This document shows, piece by piece, positions 16,574 to 24,481 of a DNA stretch of 64,000 nucleotides (position 1 is the stretch's first letter; each line of letters begins with the position of its first letter). Made by a program: the position numbers and the translations under genes. Location of the stretch: assembly GCF_042850985.1 (NCBI RefSeq), contig NZ_AP031415.1:1054001-1118000 (forward strand), written 5' to 3'. This stretch comes from Allocoprobacillus sp002160865 (GTDB lineage Bacteria > Bacillota_I > Bacilli_A > Erysipelotrichales > Coprobacillaceae). A model generated the notes under the pieces. The model was given only the letters and a program-made list of their open reading frames with translations. It had not been told where the DNA came from and made no database searches.

Positions 16574-18602
16574 TCATCCCTTCTATAAAAATAATGATAA
16601 TAGCTGTGATCAAGAAAGTCAGGAGATAAGATACAAGGGGTGATGATGATACTAACGGATAACCTAATTGAACTGCAATGGTATTAAAGAAATGATAAAG
16701 AGTTGTAGAAAAGATTGTTTGTAATATAAAAACAATAAGTAAACTTAATGCAATGATGACATCATAAAGAATCAATGGCTGATAACCATAATGTTGATAA
16801 ATAGCAGTTTCTTTTCGATAACGTTTTCTATCAAAGAATAATATTAAGATATAAATAGCTATCAAGACAATGAATCCACCACCAATAAGCCAATAGAAAT
16901 ATAGAGATTGATGATTTTCAACAGATGAATCATCAACTAAAATAGAATCTGTATAAACAACAAATTCACTTTTTTGACTGTTTAATACTTGATTAATATT
17001 TTGAGCAATAGTTGTTTCATCTTCTTGAACATCACTAATAAAAGATATATAAAGATATTTCACTTTATCTTTATTGGTTATATGATGATGACTTAATAAG
17101 TTTTCCATTGTTCCTTCCTGTAAAAAAATCATATAATCATCTTGATTTTGGGCATAAGCAATACCTACAATTTGAAGTTCTTCAGATAGTCCTTTATTTA
17201 ATTGTAAAACTTCATTCATACCAATCAGCTGTTCCATGCTTTCTAAATGTTTAGCTTTATAAAGTTCTAAGGCAAGATTTTGTGAAATCACAACCTCTTG
17301 ATTATTTTCCATCATTCTTCCAGCTAATAAATTGATTTGACAATCTTTAAAGAGTTGATAATATTGCACATCAAATGAATAATCAGAAAAATTCACCGAA
17401 TCAAGAACAGAAGAATCTTCTCCATCTTGAAACGTTTCTACATTTCGATAATCCAAGTATAAAGGGATATCTTTAGGGAAAGATTGACCACTTTCCTTTT
17501 CATATGATTTGACATCATTTTCTAATATAGATAAACATGTTTGATAAAAATCTTTATTTTGATCTTCTGGTTTCATTGTTGATAAGGCTTCTTTGATATC
17601 ATCAATATACATTTCTGGATAAAATACAGAATTAAAACTCACTTGTGCAGCCTGCCAGCCAAACTGATAACCAATAACGCCATTGACATTATCTCTAACA
17701 ATTTGAATATCTTGGTCATCATATAAATCTCCAGTTTTTGAAGACATCTGATGATCACGGCTTTGAGTGATAATGAGATTATCACGTGTTTGCCATTTTC
17801 CATTTTGCTGAATCATCTGATCAAGAGAGGGGAATAAGGATATACCTACAAAAATAAAACATCCTATAAAAAAAGTAAATAATATTTTAACAAGTAAAGT
17901 CGCATATCTTGTTTGAATGATTTTGATAATAAGTGAAAAATGTTCTTTGATATGATGTAAAGAAATCTTCTTTTTCATGGTAATAGGCTCATCTTGGATT
18001 TCTTGATATTCTTCAATGACACCTTTTCCCATACGAATAACATGCCCTACATATTCATCTATCAAAGCTAATTCATGAGTGACTATAATAACACTTTTCT
18101 TGTGTGAAATTTCTTGTAATAAATCCATCACAAGATGACTGTTTTCATAGTCCAGTGCTGATGTAGGCTCATCACAAATAAGATAATCACAATCAACTAA
18201 TAGTGAACGTATGATTTGAATTCTTTTTTTCTGACCTACAGATAACTTTTTCACTTTGGAATGTATAAAATCATTTAATTCAAAATGTTCCAACATTTCC
18301 ATGATTTTATTTTGATCATTGATAACCAATAACAAATTATCCAAGACACTCATATTTTCTATTAAATGAATATTTTGTTCTACACATTCTACAAGACCAC
18401 TATTTTCGACTTGTCCATCAAAATCCTTATCTTTACCAGATATGATATTCAATAATGTTGTTTTGCCACACCCACTAGGTCCTATGATATAAGTTAAACC
18501 ATGATTAGCAATTGTTAAGTTGATATCTTTTAAGGCATGAATATCATTGTTTTTATTATGATATACTTTATGAATATGTGATAGTTTCATTGATTTCACC
18601 AC
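16542..18602 (-). CDS. ABC transporter, ATPase fused to FtsX/MacB-like permease (first of pair)
   Basis: The 686-residue protein has the same design as its downstream neighbour: Walker A GPSGCGKTTLL near 41-51, signature KLSVGQKKR, Walker B YLICDEPTSALD, a helix near 235-257, a large extracellular domain to about 575, and three C-terminal helices. The two fusions probably form a heterodimer. They follow a secreted Cys-rich peptide gene and an Agr module on the same strand, separated by a hairpin at 18631-18688. Cargo is unknown; bacteriocin-type export or resistance is a reasonable guess. Confidence 0.85.
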   Translation of the reverse strand: MVKSMKLSHIHKVYHNKNNDIHALKDINLTIANHGLTYIIGPSGCGKTTLLNIISGKDKDFDGQVENSGLVECVEQNIHLIENMSVLDNLLLVINDQNKIMEMLEHFELNDFIHSKVKKLSVGQKKRIQIIRSLLVDCDYLICDEPTSALDYENSHLVMDLLQEISHKKSVIIVTHELALIDEYVGHVIRMGKGVIEEYQEIQDEPITMKKKISLHHIKEHFSLIIKIIQTRYATLLVKILFTFFIGCFIFVGISLFPSLDQMIQQNGKWQTRDNLIITQSRDHQMSSKTGDLYDDQDIQIVRDNVNGVIGYQFGWQAAQVSFNSVFYPEMYIDDIKEALSTMKPEDQNKDFYQTCLSILENDVKSYEKESGQSFPKDIPLYLDYRNVETFQDGEDSSVLDSVNFSDYSFDVQYYQLFKDCQINLLAGRMMENNQEVVISQNLALELYKAKHLESMEQLIGMNEVLQLNKGLSEELQIVGIAYAQNQDDYMIFLQEGTMENLLSHHHITNKDKVKYLYISFISDVQEDETTIAQNINQVLNSQKSEFVVYTDSILVDDSSVENHQSLYFYWLIGGGFIVLIAIYILILFFDRKRYRKETAIYQHYGYQPLILYDVIIALSLLIVFILQTIFSTTLYHFFNTIAVQLGYPLVSSSPLVSYLLTFLITAIIIIFIEGMNAYATRTSKH

Positions 18603-18630
18603 CTGTTTTTAATATTTTCAAATCTATTAA

Positions 18631-18688
18631 AAAAGTTATATAATACGTGTAGTTATAGCACTAATCACAATAATATTATATAACTTTT
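18631..18688 (-). terminator. Long hairpin / partial terminator between peptide gene and ABC genes
   Basis: A perfect 15-bp inverted repeat (AAAAGTTATATAATA at 18631-18645, complement at 18674-18688) flanks 28 bases. Read on the minus strand, the stem ends in a run of six T. It follows the peptide gene and precedes the transporters, so it could keep peptide mRNA abundant while allowing some readthrough. Confidence 0.65.
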
Positions 18689-18727
18689 ATCTATTTTATA
18701 AAAGATTCTTATATTTGTTAATTATTT

Positions 18728-19060
18728 TTATGGCTTATCATAACCTCTGCATTCCCATCGATATTCAGTTTTTGTAGTGTCATAAGAGGCAGAACATCTT
18801 TCACATGTTTGGTACTGCGTTACTGTTCTTTTTTGTTCATGATCCAAGCCGTATACTTGATGAGTACATCTTCTTGTATCTCCTGTATAACGCCATGCTG
18901 AATATTTAGTTCCAGATGGTCTGAAGACGCCTTCGCAACTACAAAGTGCAGCTCTAGGTTGAACAACTTCTGTAGAAGTTGCAGATACATGAGTTAATGT
19001 TGATGATAATGGTATAATCATACAAGAAGCGATTATAAAATATTTAATTTTTTTTTACAT
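18728..19060 (-). pseudogene. Secreted Cys-rich peptide gene, stop codon at position 2
   Basis: From the internal ATG at 19021 the frame is open for 97 codons, but the natural start is the ATG at 19060, 6-7 bases after AAGGAA. Codon 2 is TAA (19057-19055). Without it the protein would begin with a classic signal peptide (KKIKYFIIASCMIIPLSSTL, ending ...HVSA). The mature part is about 83 residues with seven cysteines (CSC, RRC, TCERC, WEC). No family is recognised. It sits between an Agr sensor and two export-type ABC fusions, which suggests a regulated secreted peptide. An A-to-T change in an A-run would explain the stop. Confidence 0.65.
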
Positions 19061-19088
19061 ATTCAATTTCCTTATTATGTAGATATCT

Positions 19089-19126
19089 ATTATAATGTTT
19101 TCCTTTCTATGATTTTTAGTTAACTA
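19089..19126 (-). promoter_or_regulatory. Promoter and palindrome before the Cys-rich peptide gene
   Basis: On the minus strand TATAAT lies at 19094-19089. The -35 region is poor, but a 10-bp palindrome TAGTTAACTA is centred about 30 bases upstream of it. A weak -35 with an upstream repeat is usual for LytTR-activated promoters. Binding by the 20498-21199 regulator is inference. Confidence 0.4.
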
Positions 19127-19247
19127 AAGTTTTTAATGAAATATATTTCTTGTATATATGATATAATTTTATAAGAAAATATTCAATATCAGTTGTATGA
19201 AATGCAGTTTCTTTGTACAAGAGGGAATAGAGTATCTAAAAATATTA

Positions 19248-20495
19248 TTATTTAGCAACGTCTAAAAAACATATAATAATGCTCATACAATTATTTTTTG
19301 TGACTTTTACAGATATATTACAATTTTGAATATTATACAAAATGTTTTGTAAATCCAATTTTAGATTTTTTTGGTTATCTGCTAATTTCATGCCACTAGA
19401 TTTTATTAGACAAGAAATAATAATTTGATTTCCAATTTTTTGAGATTTAATAATAACATTTCGTTCTTTAGGAGGTACAGATTGACTTAACATAATTCCA
19501 TAATCAAGTAGCTTGGAAAATAATTCTACCTGTAATTCTATATCAATAAATGAAAAATCATTGTATTTTATTGTGCTTATAAAATTAATTCTATTTTCTT
19601 GTAATTCTTCCATTTTAGCATTTACAGTATAATTTAAAGCAAGTGAATTTGTGTATATAAAATTAAATCTCTTAAATGTGTTATCAATTAACAGATTTAA
19701 TTCTTTTTTTAATTTTTCCATATCATTATTATCAAGATAATTTTGTATTTTAGTACACTTGTGAATTAAATCATGCAAGAAATCAAAATTAGTGCTGTAA
19801 TGATTTTTTAAAAGTTCATATTTTGTTTTGATATTATTTTCTCTATATAGGGATACTTTTAAATCAGAAGATATTTTACTTGCTTTCATAGATAAAAAGA
19901 ATATTGTTAAAATTGAGAAGTTAGATAAGAGTATACATCCAAATATTAATAACATTGTTCCTGTGTTGTCTATAAGTTCATAATATCCATTTAAAGTTGC
20001 AAGAATAAATATTGTAATCAATGGAAAAATAAAAATAAATATACAATAAACAGGAAAAGAATTTAATTGCAAATATTTAATAAACTTAACAAACAAATAA
20101 GAAAACAATAACAATAATATTACTGAAATTATCAATCCGAAATTGTAAATTAAAGAATTAGGACTTGTAAAATGATTAGTTCCAAAAAAGTAGTTCAAAA
20201 TAACACTTATAATTAGTTCTGATAATAAACTAAATGTATAGAAAGGAATAATTGCACATAGCATATTAAACAAGTTTGTTTTAAACTGTAGTAATATATA
20301 TATTAGATAGAGGATAAAAATGATTAATGATTTTTGTTGTGATGCACCATTTATATTAATATAACAAATTATTGCAAATACTGTTAAGAAAATAAATTTA
20401 TCTATATTTTTTTTGAAATCTTTACTTTCTAAAAGTGTATTACAAATATAATGTAAAGAAATAAGATTAAAAAAGTTAGCTATCATGATATTCAT
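19248..20495 (-). CDS. AgrC-like sensor protein with degenerate ATP-binding domain
   Basis: The 415-residue protein has about six N-terminal membrane helices (to about residue 205) and a cytoplasmic part with an AgrC-type histidine motif, FDFLHDLIHK near 238-247, and the NSLALNYTVNAKM segment. In the GHKL region the N-box usually reads LLDNAIEA; here it is LLDYGIML, and no GxGL glycine box is visible. It may therefore not bind ATP. It starts 3 bases after the response regulator gene, using a ribosome binding site inside that gene. Position and topology make it the peptide receptor of the Agr module. Confidence 0.82.
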   Translation of the reverse strand: MNIMIANFFNLISLHYICNTLLESKDFKKNIDKFIFLTVFAIICYININGASQQKSLIIFILYLIYILLQFKTNLFNMLCAIIPFYTFSLLSELIISVILNYFFGTNHFTSPNSLIYNFGLIISVILLLLFSYLFVKFIKYLQLNSFPVYCIFIFIFPLITIFILATLNGYYELIDNTGTMLLIFGCILLSNFSILTIFFLSMKASKISSDLKVSLYRENNIKTKYELLKNHYSTNFDFLHDLIHKCTKIQNYLDNNDMEKLKKELNLLIDNTFKRFNFIYTNSLALNYTVNAKMEELQENRINFISTIKYNDFSFIDIELQVELFSKLLDYGIMLSQSVPPKERNVIIKSQKIGNQIIISCLIKSSGMKLADNQKNLKLDLQNILYNIQNCNISVKVTKNNCMSIIICFLDVAK

Positions 20496-20497
20496 AA

Positions 20498-21199
20498 CTA
20501 AATTACCTCATGTAAATTATCTTCATATTTTTCAAAAAAATCAGCTTTAAAATGTCTAGATAAGGGAATGATATCATCATTTAACATGACGATATCATTT
20601 TTTGTTAAAGCACTTATATAGTTAAGGTTAACTAAAAATGATTTATGTGGCTGAGAAAAAGCAGCGTTTTGAGTGATTTGAATCCAGTGTTTTAATGGAT
20701 AATTAGTTTGAATGTTTTTTCCATTAGTAAAATGAATAATTGTTTTTCTGTCATAAAATTCAAAATATAAAATGTTTTTAAAGTAAATTTTATTTTTCGA
20801 TAATTTTATATCATTAAATCCTAAAAGGTCACTATGATATTTATGAATAATATAAGTCATTTCTATATCGAACTCAGATTGGTCAATGGGTTTGATAAAA
20901 TACCTTTCAGCATTAATCTTATATCCATCAATAGCATATTTCATGTAATGTGTTGTGATAATTATCATGCAGTCCGTTTTCATTTTTGTAATTTTTAGGC
21001 CAATATCAATTCCATTTTCATTAGATAGTTCGATATCTAAGAATAATAAATTATAATTATTAATTAATGAAAATAATTCATCTTGTGTTTGACAATATGT
21101 GATTGTATATTCTTCACTTAATTTACTAAAAAAATTTTTTATACAATTTTCTAATTGCTTAACATCATCAATATTATCATCATAAATAAGTATTTTCAT
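20498..21199 (-). CDS. LytTR-family response regulator (AgrA-like)
   Basis: The 233-residue protein has an N-terminal receiver with the phospho-acceptor in LLFLDIELSNENG (about residues 50-62), the KP pair in FIKPID, and a C-terminal LytTR DNA-binding domain (ILYFEFYDRKTIIHF through HKSFLVNLNYISAL and PLSRHF). Such regulators activate promoters with spaced direct repeats. GGGAGG precedes the ATG at 21199. It lies between agrB and the sensor gene; likely targets are the agrD and peptide promoters (inference). Confidence 0.92.
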   Translation of the reverse strand: MKILIYDDNIDDVKQLENCIKNFFSKLSEEYTITYCQTQDELFSLINNYNLLFLDIELSNENGIDIGLKITKMKTDCMIIITTHYMKYAIDGYKINAERYFIKPIDQSEFDIEMTYIIHKYHSDLLGFNDIKLSKNKIYFKNILYFEFYDRKTIIHFTNGKNIQTNYPLKHWIQITQNAAFSQPHKSFLVNLNYISALTKNDIVMLNDDIIPLSRHFKADFFEKYEDNLHEVI

Positions 21200-21260
21200 G
21201 AATTTCCCTCCCCAAATCTTATTTCTATTTTAAAACAATCTATCCAAAAATTCAAAAGAA

Positions 21261-21830
21261 TCACTCATTATATATGTGTATGAAAAATTTTTTAAAACCT
21301 GATAAGCAGATACTTAATGCTGATATTAATTCAATAAAACAAATTAACTGAAATAATAATTGCATATTAGTTACATAGAAAAGTAATAGGAAAAATGAAT
21401 ATATTACTAGGATTATTAAAGATAAACGTTTATAAAAGTTTTTCTCACTGTTTGATAGACGTTTTTCTTCACAATCTACTGGCACGAAAACAAAAAATAG
21501 TATAAAATTTATAACTATGATAAGTACACTAAAGTAAATATTAATTGGTATATATCTACTTACAAGAGGAGCAAGTAGAGTTACAATAATTGATAATATG
21601 ATGCAGTGGTATGGATTTTTTAAATGAAAACCTCCTATATTTTTTCTAAGAGGGATATAAAAAATAATAAATATGATTGATTCAATAAATGTATTAAAAA
21701 ATGTTGAAATTGGAATGATAATTAATAGATAAATAAAATATGAATGAAAAAGTGCAAATCCATATTCAAAAACATCCTGTTCTATATTAATATTGTTATT
21801 TACTAGATAATTATAAATTTTATTTTTCAT
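21261..21830 (-). CDS. agrB: AgrB-type autoinducer-processing membrane protease
   Basis: AgrB cleaves the AgrD precursor and forms the cyclic thiolactone. The 189-residue membrane protein has the family core LRKNIGGFHLKNPYHC; the His and Cys seven residues apart match the catalytic His77/Cys84 pair of Staphylococcus aureus AgrB. The open frame extends upstream to 21899, but GGAG lies about 9 bases before the ATG at 21830, directly after the preceding XRE gene. The substrate AgrD is not next to it; it is encoded divergently at 22662-22814. Confidence 0.93.
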   Translation of the reverse strand: MKNKIYNYLVNNNINIEQDVFEYGFALFHSYFIYLLIIIPISTFFNTFIESIIFIIFYIPLRKNIGGFHLKNPYHCIILSIIVTLLAPLVSRYIPINIYFSVLIIVINFILFFVFVPVDCEEKRLSNSEKNFYKRLSLIILVIYSFFLLLFYVTNMQLLFQLICFIELISALSICLSGFKKFFIHIYNE

Positions 21831-21831
21831 T

Positions 21832-22128
21832 TTATTTCTCCAAATTTTTTTCTTCAAAATATTTAATAAGGTTGTGCAATATTTTATATGCTTGATCATC
21901 TATTCCAAATAAGGAAAGTGTTAAATGATAATCATCTTTTAGCAAACAATCTGTAGAAAATCCAGTGATAATTGACATTGTTTTTATATTTTCTATCGAT
22001 GCCTTTGAAATGCCTATTTCCCAATTATATAAACTTGTCCTACTAATATTGAGTTTTTTCGCTAAGTTGGCTGAATTCATATTTAAAAATTCTGTTTTTA
22101 TTAATTTTATTTTATCTGCAAAATCCAT
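21832..22128 (-). CDS. XRE-family helix-turn-helix regulator (second of pair)
   Basis: The 98-residue protein has a Cro/XRE helix-turn-helix (NSANLAKKLNISRTSLYNWE at about 18-37) and a short C-terminal helical tail. The tail (KILHNLIKYFEEKNLEK) resembles the end of the upstream XRE protein, so the pair probably arose by duplication. It overlaps that gene by one base (ATGA) and ends just before agrB. It probably controls the agr genes; the target is not shown. Confidence 0.82.
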   Translation of the reverse strand: MDFADKIKLIKTEFLNMNSANLAKKLNISRTSLYNWEIGISKASIENIKTMSIITGFSTDCLLKDDYHLTLSLFGIDDQAYKILHNLIKYFEEKNLEK

Positions 22129-22427
22129 TAATCGTTCTCCTCATTATATTTTTTTAATAACATAGCAAGATTATAAACTGCTTTTTGTTGTTCCAATGTT
22201 AATTTGTCTAATCTCAATTCTTCTCTTGATTCTCCAAAAAGAATCATTTCAGTTGTACATTCTAAAATGTTGGATAATCTTAATAAAGATGGTGGATCAA
22301 TAGTTCGTAGACCACTTTCCCACATAGAAATTGTTGTAGAATCTTTGTGTATTAATGTAGCTAGTTCTGTAATTGATAAGTTCTTATTGAGTCTTGCTTG
22401 TTTTAGACCGTTATTAATATTGTTCAT
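22128..22427 (-). CDS. XRE-family helix-turn-helix regulator (first of pair)
   Basis: The 99-residue protein has an XRE helix-turn-helix (SITELATLIHKDSTTISMWE, about residues 18-37) followed by a C-terminal tail ending LTLEQQKAVYNLAMLLKKY. It is the first gene of the minus-strand agr operon, with GGAGAG before its ATG. Two perfect palindromes (22443-22462 and 22483-22499) lie in its promoter region and are natural candidates for autoregulation. Confidence 0.82.
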   Translation of the reverse strand: MNNINNGLKQARLNKNLSITELATLIHKDSTTISMWESGLRTIDPPSLLRLSNILECTTEMILFGESREELRLDKLTLEQQKAVYNLAMLLKKYNEEND

Positions 22428-22442
22428 GAAATTACTCTCCTT

Positions 22443-22499
22443 AATTTATATGTATATAAATTAGTATATTTATCTTTAAATGTTTTGTAATTTACAAAA
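22443..22499 (-). promoter_or_regulatory. Promoter/operators of the minus-strand agr operon
   Basis: TTTTGTAA-T-TTACAAAA (22483-22499) is a perfect 8-bp inverted repeat overlapping the presumed -35 region; a TATACT -10 box follows on the minus strand. AATTTATA-TGTA-TATAAATT (22443-22462) is a second perfect repeat within the leader. The first is a typical XRE operator shape. Confidence 0.5.
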
Positions 22500-22606
22500 A
22501 ATGTTAAAAATGTATATCACTTAACATTATTGATGAAATATGTTCTTATATATGATATTTGTTTAAGAAAAAGTGTATTTTATACGTTTTTGATGCATAT
22601 TATTTT

Positions 22607-22622
22607 TATACTATTAAAGTAT
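22607..22622 (+). promoter_or_regulatory. Promoter/operator of agrD
   Basis: TATACT (22607-22612) can serve as a -10 box and overlaps the inverted repeat ATACT-ATTAA-AGTAT (22608-22622). No good -35 box is present, which fits activator-dependent transcription. Confidence 0.4.
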
Positions 22623-22661
22623 TATTTACATAATGTTACAATGATTACGAGGTGAAAACAT

Positions 22662-22814
22662 ATGATATATAATATGAAAAAAGTCATTTTAGAGTTCTTT
22701 GCACTCATATTAACATTTCTTGCAATAGTAGGTGTTAACAGTGCATGTAATATTGTTTATGGACAGCCTAAAGAGCCAAAAACATTGGAACGATATAAAA
22801 AAACAAAATACTAA
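22662..22814 (+). CDS. agrD: AgrD-type cyclic autoinducer peptide precursor
   Basis: The 50-residue product has an N-terminal amphipathic/hydrophobic leader (MKKVILEFFALILTFLAIVG), a Cys in NSACNIVYG and a charged tail QPKEPKTLERYKK. This is the three-part layout of AgrD; EPKTL aligns with VPKEL of the S. aureus peptide. By that alignment the ring would be the five residues CNIVY. GAGGTGA lies 6 bases before the ATG at 22662. It is transcribed away from agrB, separated by two XRE genes, and followed by a terminator. It would be processed by the AgrB at 21261-21830. Confidence 0.88.
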   Translation: MIYNMKKVILEFFALILTFLAIVGVNSACNIVYGQPKEPKTLERYKKTKY

Positions 22815-22821
22815 TAAAAAG

Positions 22822-22872
22822 AAAAACAGAAATAAATTGCAACTATGGCAAATTTTATTTTTCTGTTTTTTA
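22822..22872 (+). terminator. Terminator after agrD
   Basis: AAAAACAGAAATAAA (22822-22836) pairs with the T-rich complement ending at about 22871, with a two-base bulge, and ends in a T run. Confidence 0.8.
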
Positions 22873-23073
22873 ATATGAGAGAATTTGCAATTTTATAATG
22901 AAAATATAAAATGATTAGAAGGCAGATTTTAACGAAAACGTAAAGTATAAATATGAATTAGTGATGTGTAAGAGCTTTGGTTATCTTGAATATAAATAAC
23001 TGATAAAAAAATAGTTTTTAACATAATACTTTTGAACAAATAGAATAGTCAAAGAATGCTTAGAAAATCATAG
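22873..23073. other. Gene-free spacer
   Basis: About 200 AT-rich bases between the agrD terminator and the terminator of the minus-strand acetyltransferase gene. I see no open frame with a start signal, RNA gene or clear repeat in it. Confidence 0.6.
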
Positions 23074-23113
23074 AAAAAAGCTGAACGAATTCATATATCG
23101 TTACAGCTTTTTT
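23074..23113. terminator. Terminator after the acetyltransferase gene
   Basis: AAAAAAGCTG-A-ACGA pairs with TCGT-TA-CAGCTTTTTT, with T runs on both strands. It overlaps the last codons of the minus-strand gene. The same CTGAACGAA...TCGTTACAG core recurs in the hairpin at 48249-48306. Confidence 0.8.
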
Positions 23114-23622
23114 GTAGAAATGAATGTGGATGGAAAGAGTTCATAAAAGATGGCTGAATGCATCTGTCCTTGTGGATCTTGCCAATAGTCATGTTGAATA
23201 TCATAAATTTGAAAACCGAGTGTTTCATAAACATGTTGGGCACGTTTGTTAGAAAGATCAGTGCTTAAAATGATACGTTTATATCCTTTAGAAAATAAAT
23301 ATGATATAAGAAGTTTTAAAGCTTGTTTTCCTAAACCGTGATTTTGTAGATTCAAAACACAAATTTTAATACCAATTTCTACACAATGAGAACCATGAGA
23401 AAAATAGCACATTTCACCAATGGGTTGATGTTGATATTCAATGATGAGTCTTTTTTTATTATCAGTTATTAATTGTTGTATAACTTCTTCAACAGAAGTG
23501 TGAATACCATGAGGAAAACCAGCATGTGCCATGATTTTTCCATCATTCCACCAAGTTGTTAAAAGTGTGGCATCGTGTTGAGTTGCCCTGCGAATAAGAA
23601 TATCTTTGTTGCTTATTTGCAT
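23101..23622 (-). CDS. GNAT-family N-acetyltransferase
   Basis: The 173-residue protein has the GNAT fold markers: an N-terminal LIRRATQHDATLLTTWW, a central EIGIKICVLNLQNHGLGKQALKLL acetyl-CoA-binding region (about 81-104), and NKRAQHVYETLGFQIYD. It resembles RimJ/aminoglycoside-6'-type acetyltransferases in layout. The substrate cannot be told. Its ATG overlaps the stop of the upstream gene by one base. Confidence 0.82.
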   Translation of the reverse strand: MQISNKDILIRRATQHDATLLTTWWNDGKIMAHAGFPHGIHTSVEEVIQQLITDNKKRLIIEYQHQPIGEMCYFSHGSHCVEIGIKICVLNLQNHGLGKQALKLLISYLFSKGYKRIILSTDLSNKRAQHVYETLGFQIYDIQHDYWQDPQGQMHSAIFYELFPSTFISTKKL

Positions 23623-23927
23623 TATTGACTATCCTCAAAGCGTTTCATTAATTCTTGTGCCTGTGCGTATTGATGATAAGGGACATAAAAATGATAGTTT
23701 TCAAGATATGGTCCTACTTTTAATGATAAGCCACTTCCCATCTCTTGAATACATTCATAAACAATATGATGTTGTTCCAGTGTTTCTTTAATTGCTTCAC
23801 ACCAGATAGCTGATTGAGTAATCAAAAAACAATAATCATCATCATGAACTTCTCTTAAGGCTGCTGAGTGGCAATAAGGACATCTTTCTTGATTGGTTAG
23901 ATGATAACAATTTTCACAATAGTTCAT
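23622..23927 (-). CDS. Zinc-ribbon protein, DUF2007-like
   Basis: The 101-residue product starts MNYCENCYHLTNQERCPYCH: two CxxC pairs forming a likely zinc ribbon. A C-terminal domain (WCEAIKETLEQHHIVYECIQ and YHFYVPYHQYAQAQELM) follows, in the style of DUF2007 signal-transducing proteins. The open frame extends to 23987, but AAGGAGAT lies about 11 bases before the ATG at 23927. It is paired with the GNAT gene. The function is not known. Confidence 0.65.
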   Translation of the reverse strand: MNYCENCYHLTNQERCPYCHSAALREVHDDDYCFLITQSAIWCEAIKETLEQHHIVYECIQEMGSGLSLKVGPYLENYHFYVPYHQYAQAQELMKRFEDSQ

Positions 23928-24016
23928 AAATCTATATCTCCTTTTCATCATTATAACATATATAAAGATAGAAAATAAAAAAATCATCTTTGCTAAGAAA
24001 AGATGATCAATCCTAT

Positions 24017-24382
24017 TTATTTTTTTCTTCTTCTATTTTTTCTTGATGATAAAAGTCCTTCTGTTTTTTCCCTATAATTCATAAAAGAACCTAAATCATA
24101 AACATCATAACCTTGTTTCATAAGTTTTCTACATGCTTTTTCACTAAAAACTTTATTGACAGCATAAAAATAATATTTCATGTTCTGATCAGGATAAGTT
24201 TCTTTAAACTTATCTAATAAACGAAATGGAAAACATTGAGCATCAGCAATATGTAAATCATCATAATCTTTAATCTCATCTAAACATATAATTGTGATTT
24301 GTTCAGGATGTTTTAAATAACGACGATAACCTTCATTAATATCTAAACTTTTAATTATTTCTTTCTTTTTAAAACCAAACAT
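24017..24382 (-). CDS. Rhodanese-like protein without the catalytic cysteine
   Basis: The 121-residue protein follows the rhodanese outline: ITIICLDEIKDYDDLHIADAQCFPF (strand, then the HI.gA motif), a central strand KYYFYAVNKVF where the active-site CxxGxR loop normally sits, and CRKLMKQGYDVYDLGSF at the end. The loop contains no Cys, so sulfur transfer is unlikely. The C-terminus is strongly basic (SSRKNRRRKK). A binding or regulatory role is possible. Confidence 0.6.
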   Translation of the reverse strand: MFGFKKKEIIKSLDINEGYRRYLKHPEQITIICLDEIKDYDDLHIADAQCFPFRLLDKFKETYPDQNMKYYFYAVNKVFSEKACRKLMKQGYDVYDLGSFMNYREKTEGLLSSRKNRRRKK

Positions 24383-24481
24383 TTTATTTCCTCCAATACT
24401 TATCTATAATATCACTATTTCTTTCTTTTTTCTATTGCTTTTCTATATTTTATGTGTTATTATAACCAAGCAGTAACAATT

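Noticed and set aside
18728..19060. Lactococcin 972-type bacteriocin
   Set aside because: The size and ABC context fit, but the Cys-rich sequence lacks the Trp/Tyr/Gly pattern of that family and the DUF1430-type partner.
14870..22872. Integrated mobile element or prophage in the accessory island
   Set aside because: No integrase, transposase, att-like repeat or phage gene was seen at either boundary.
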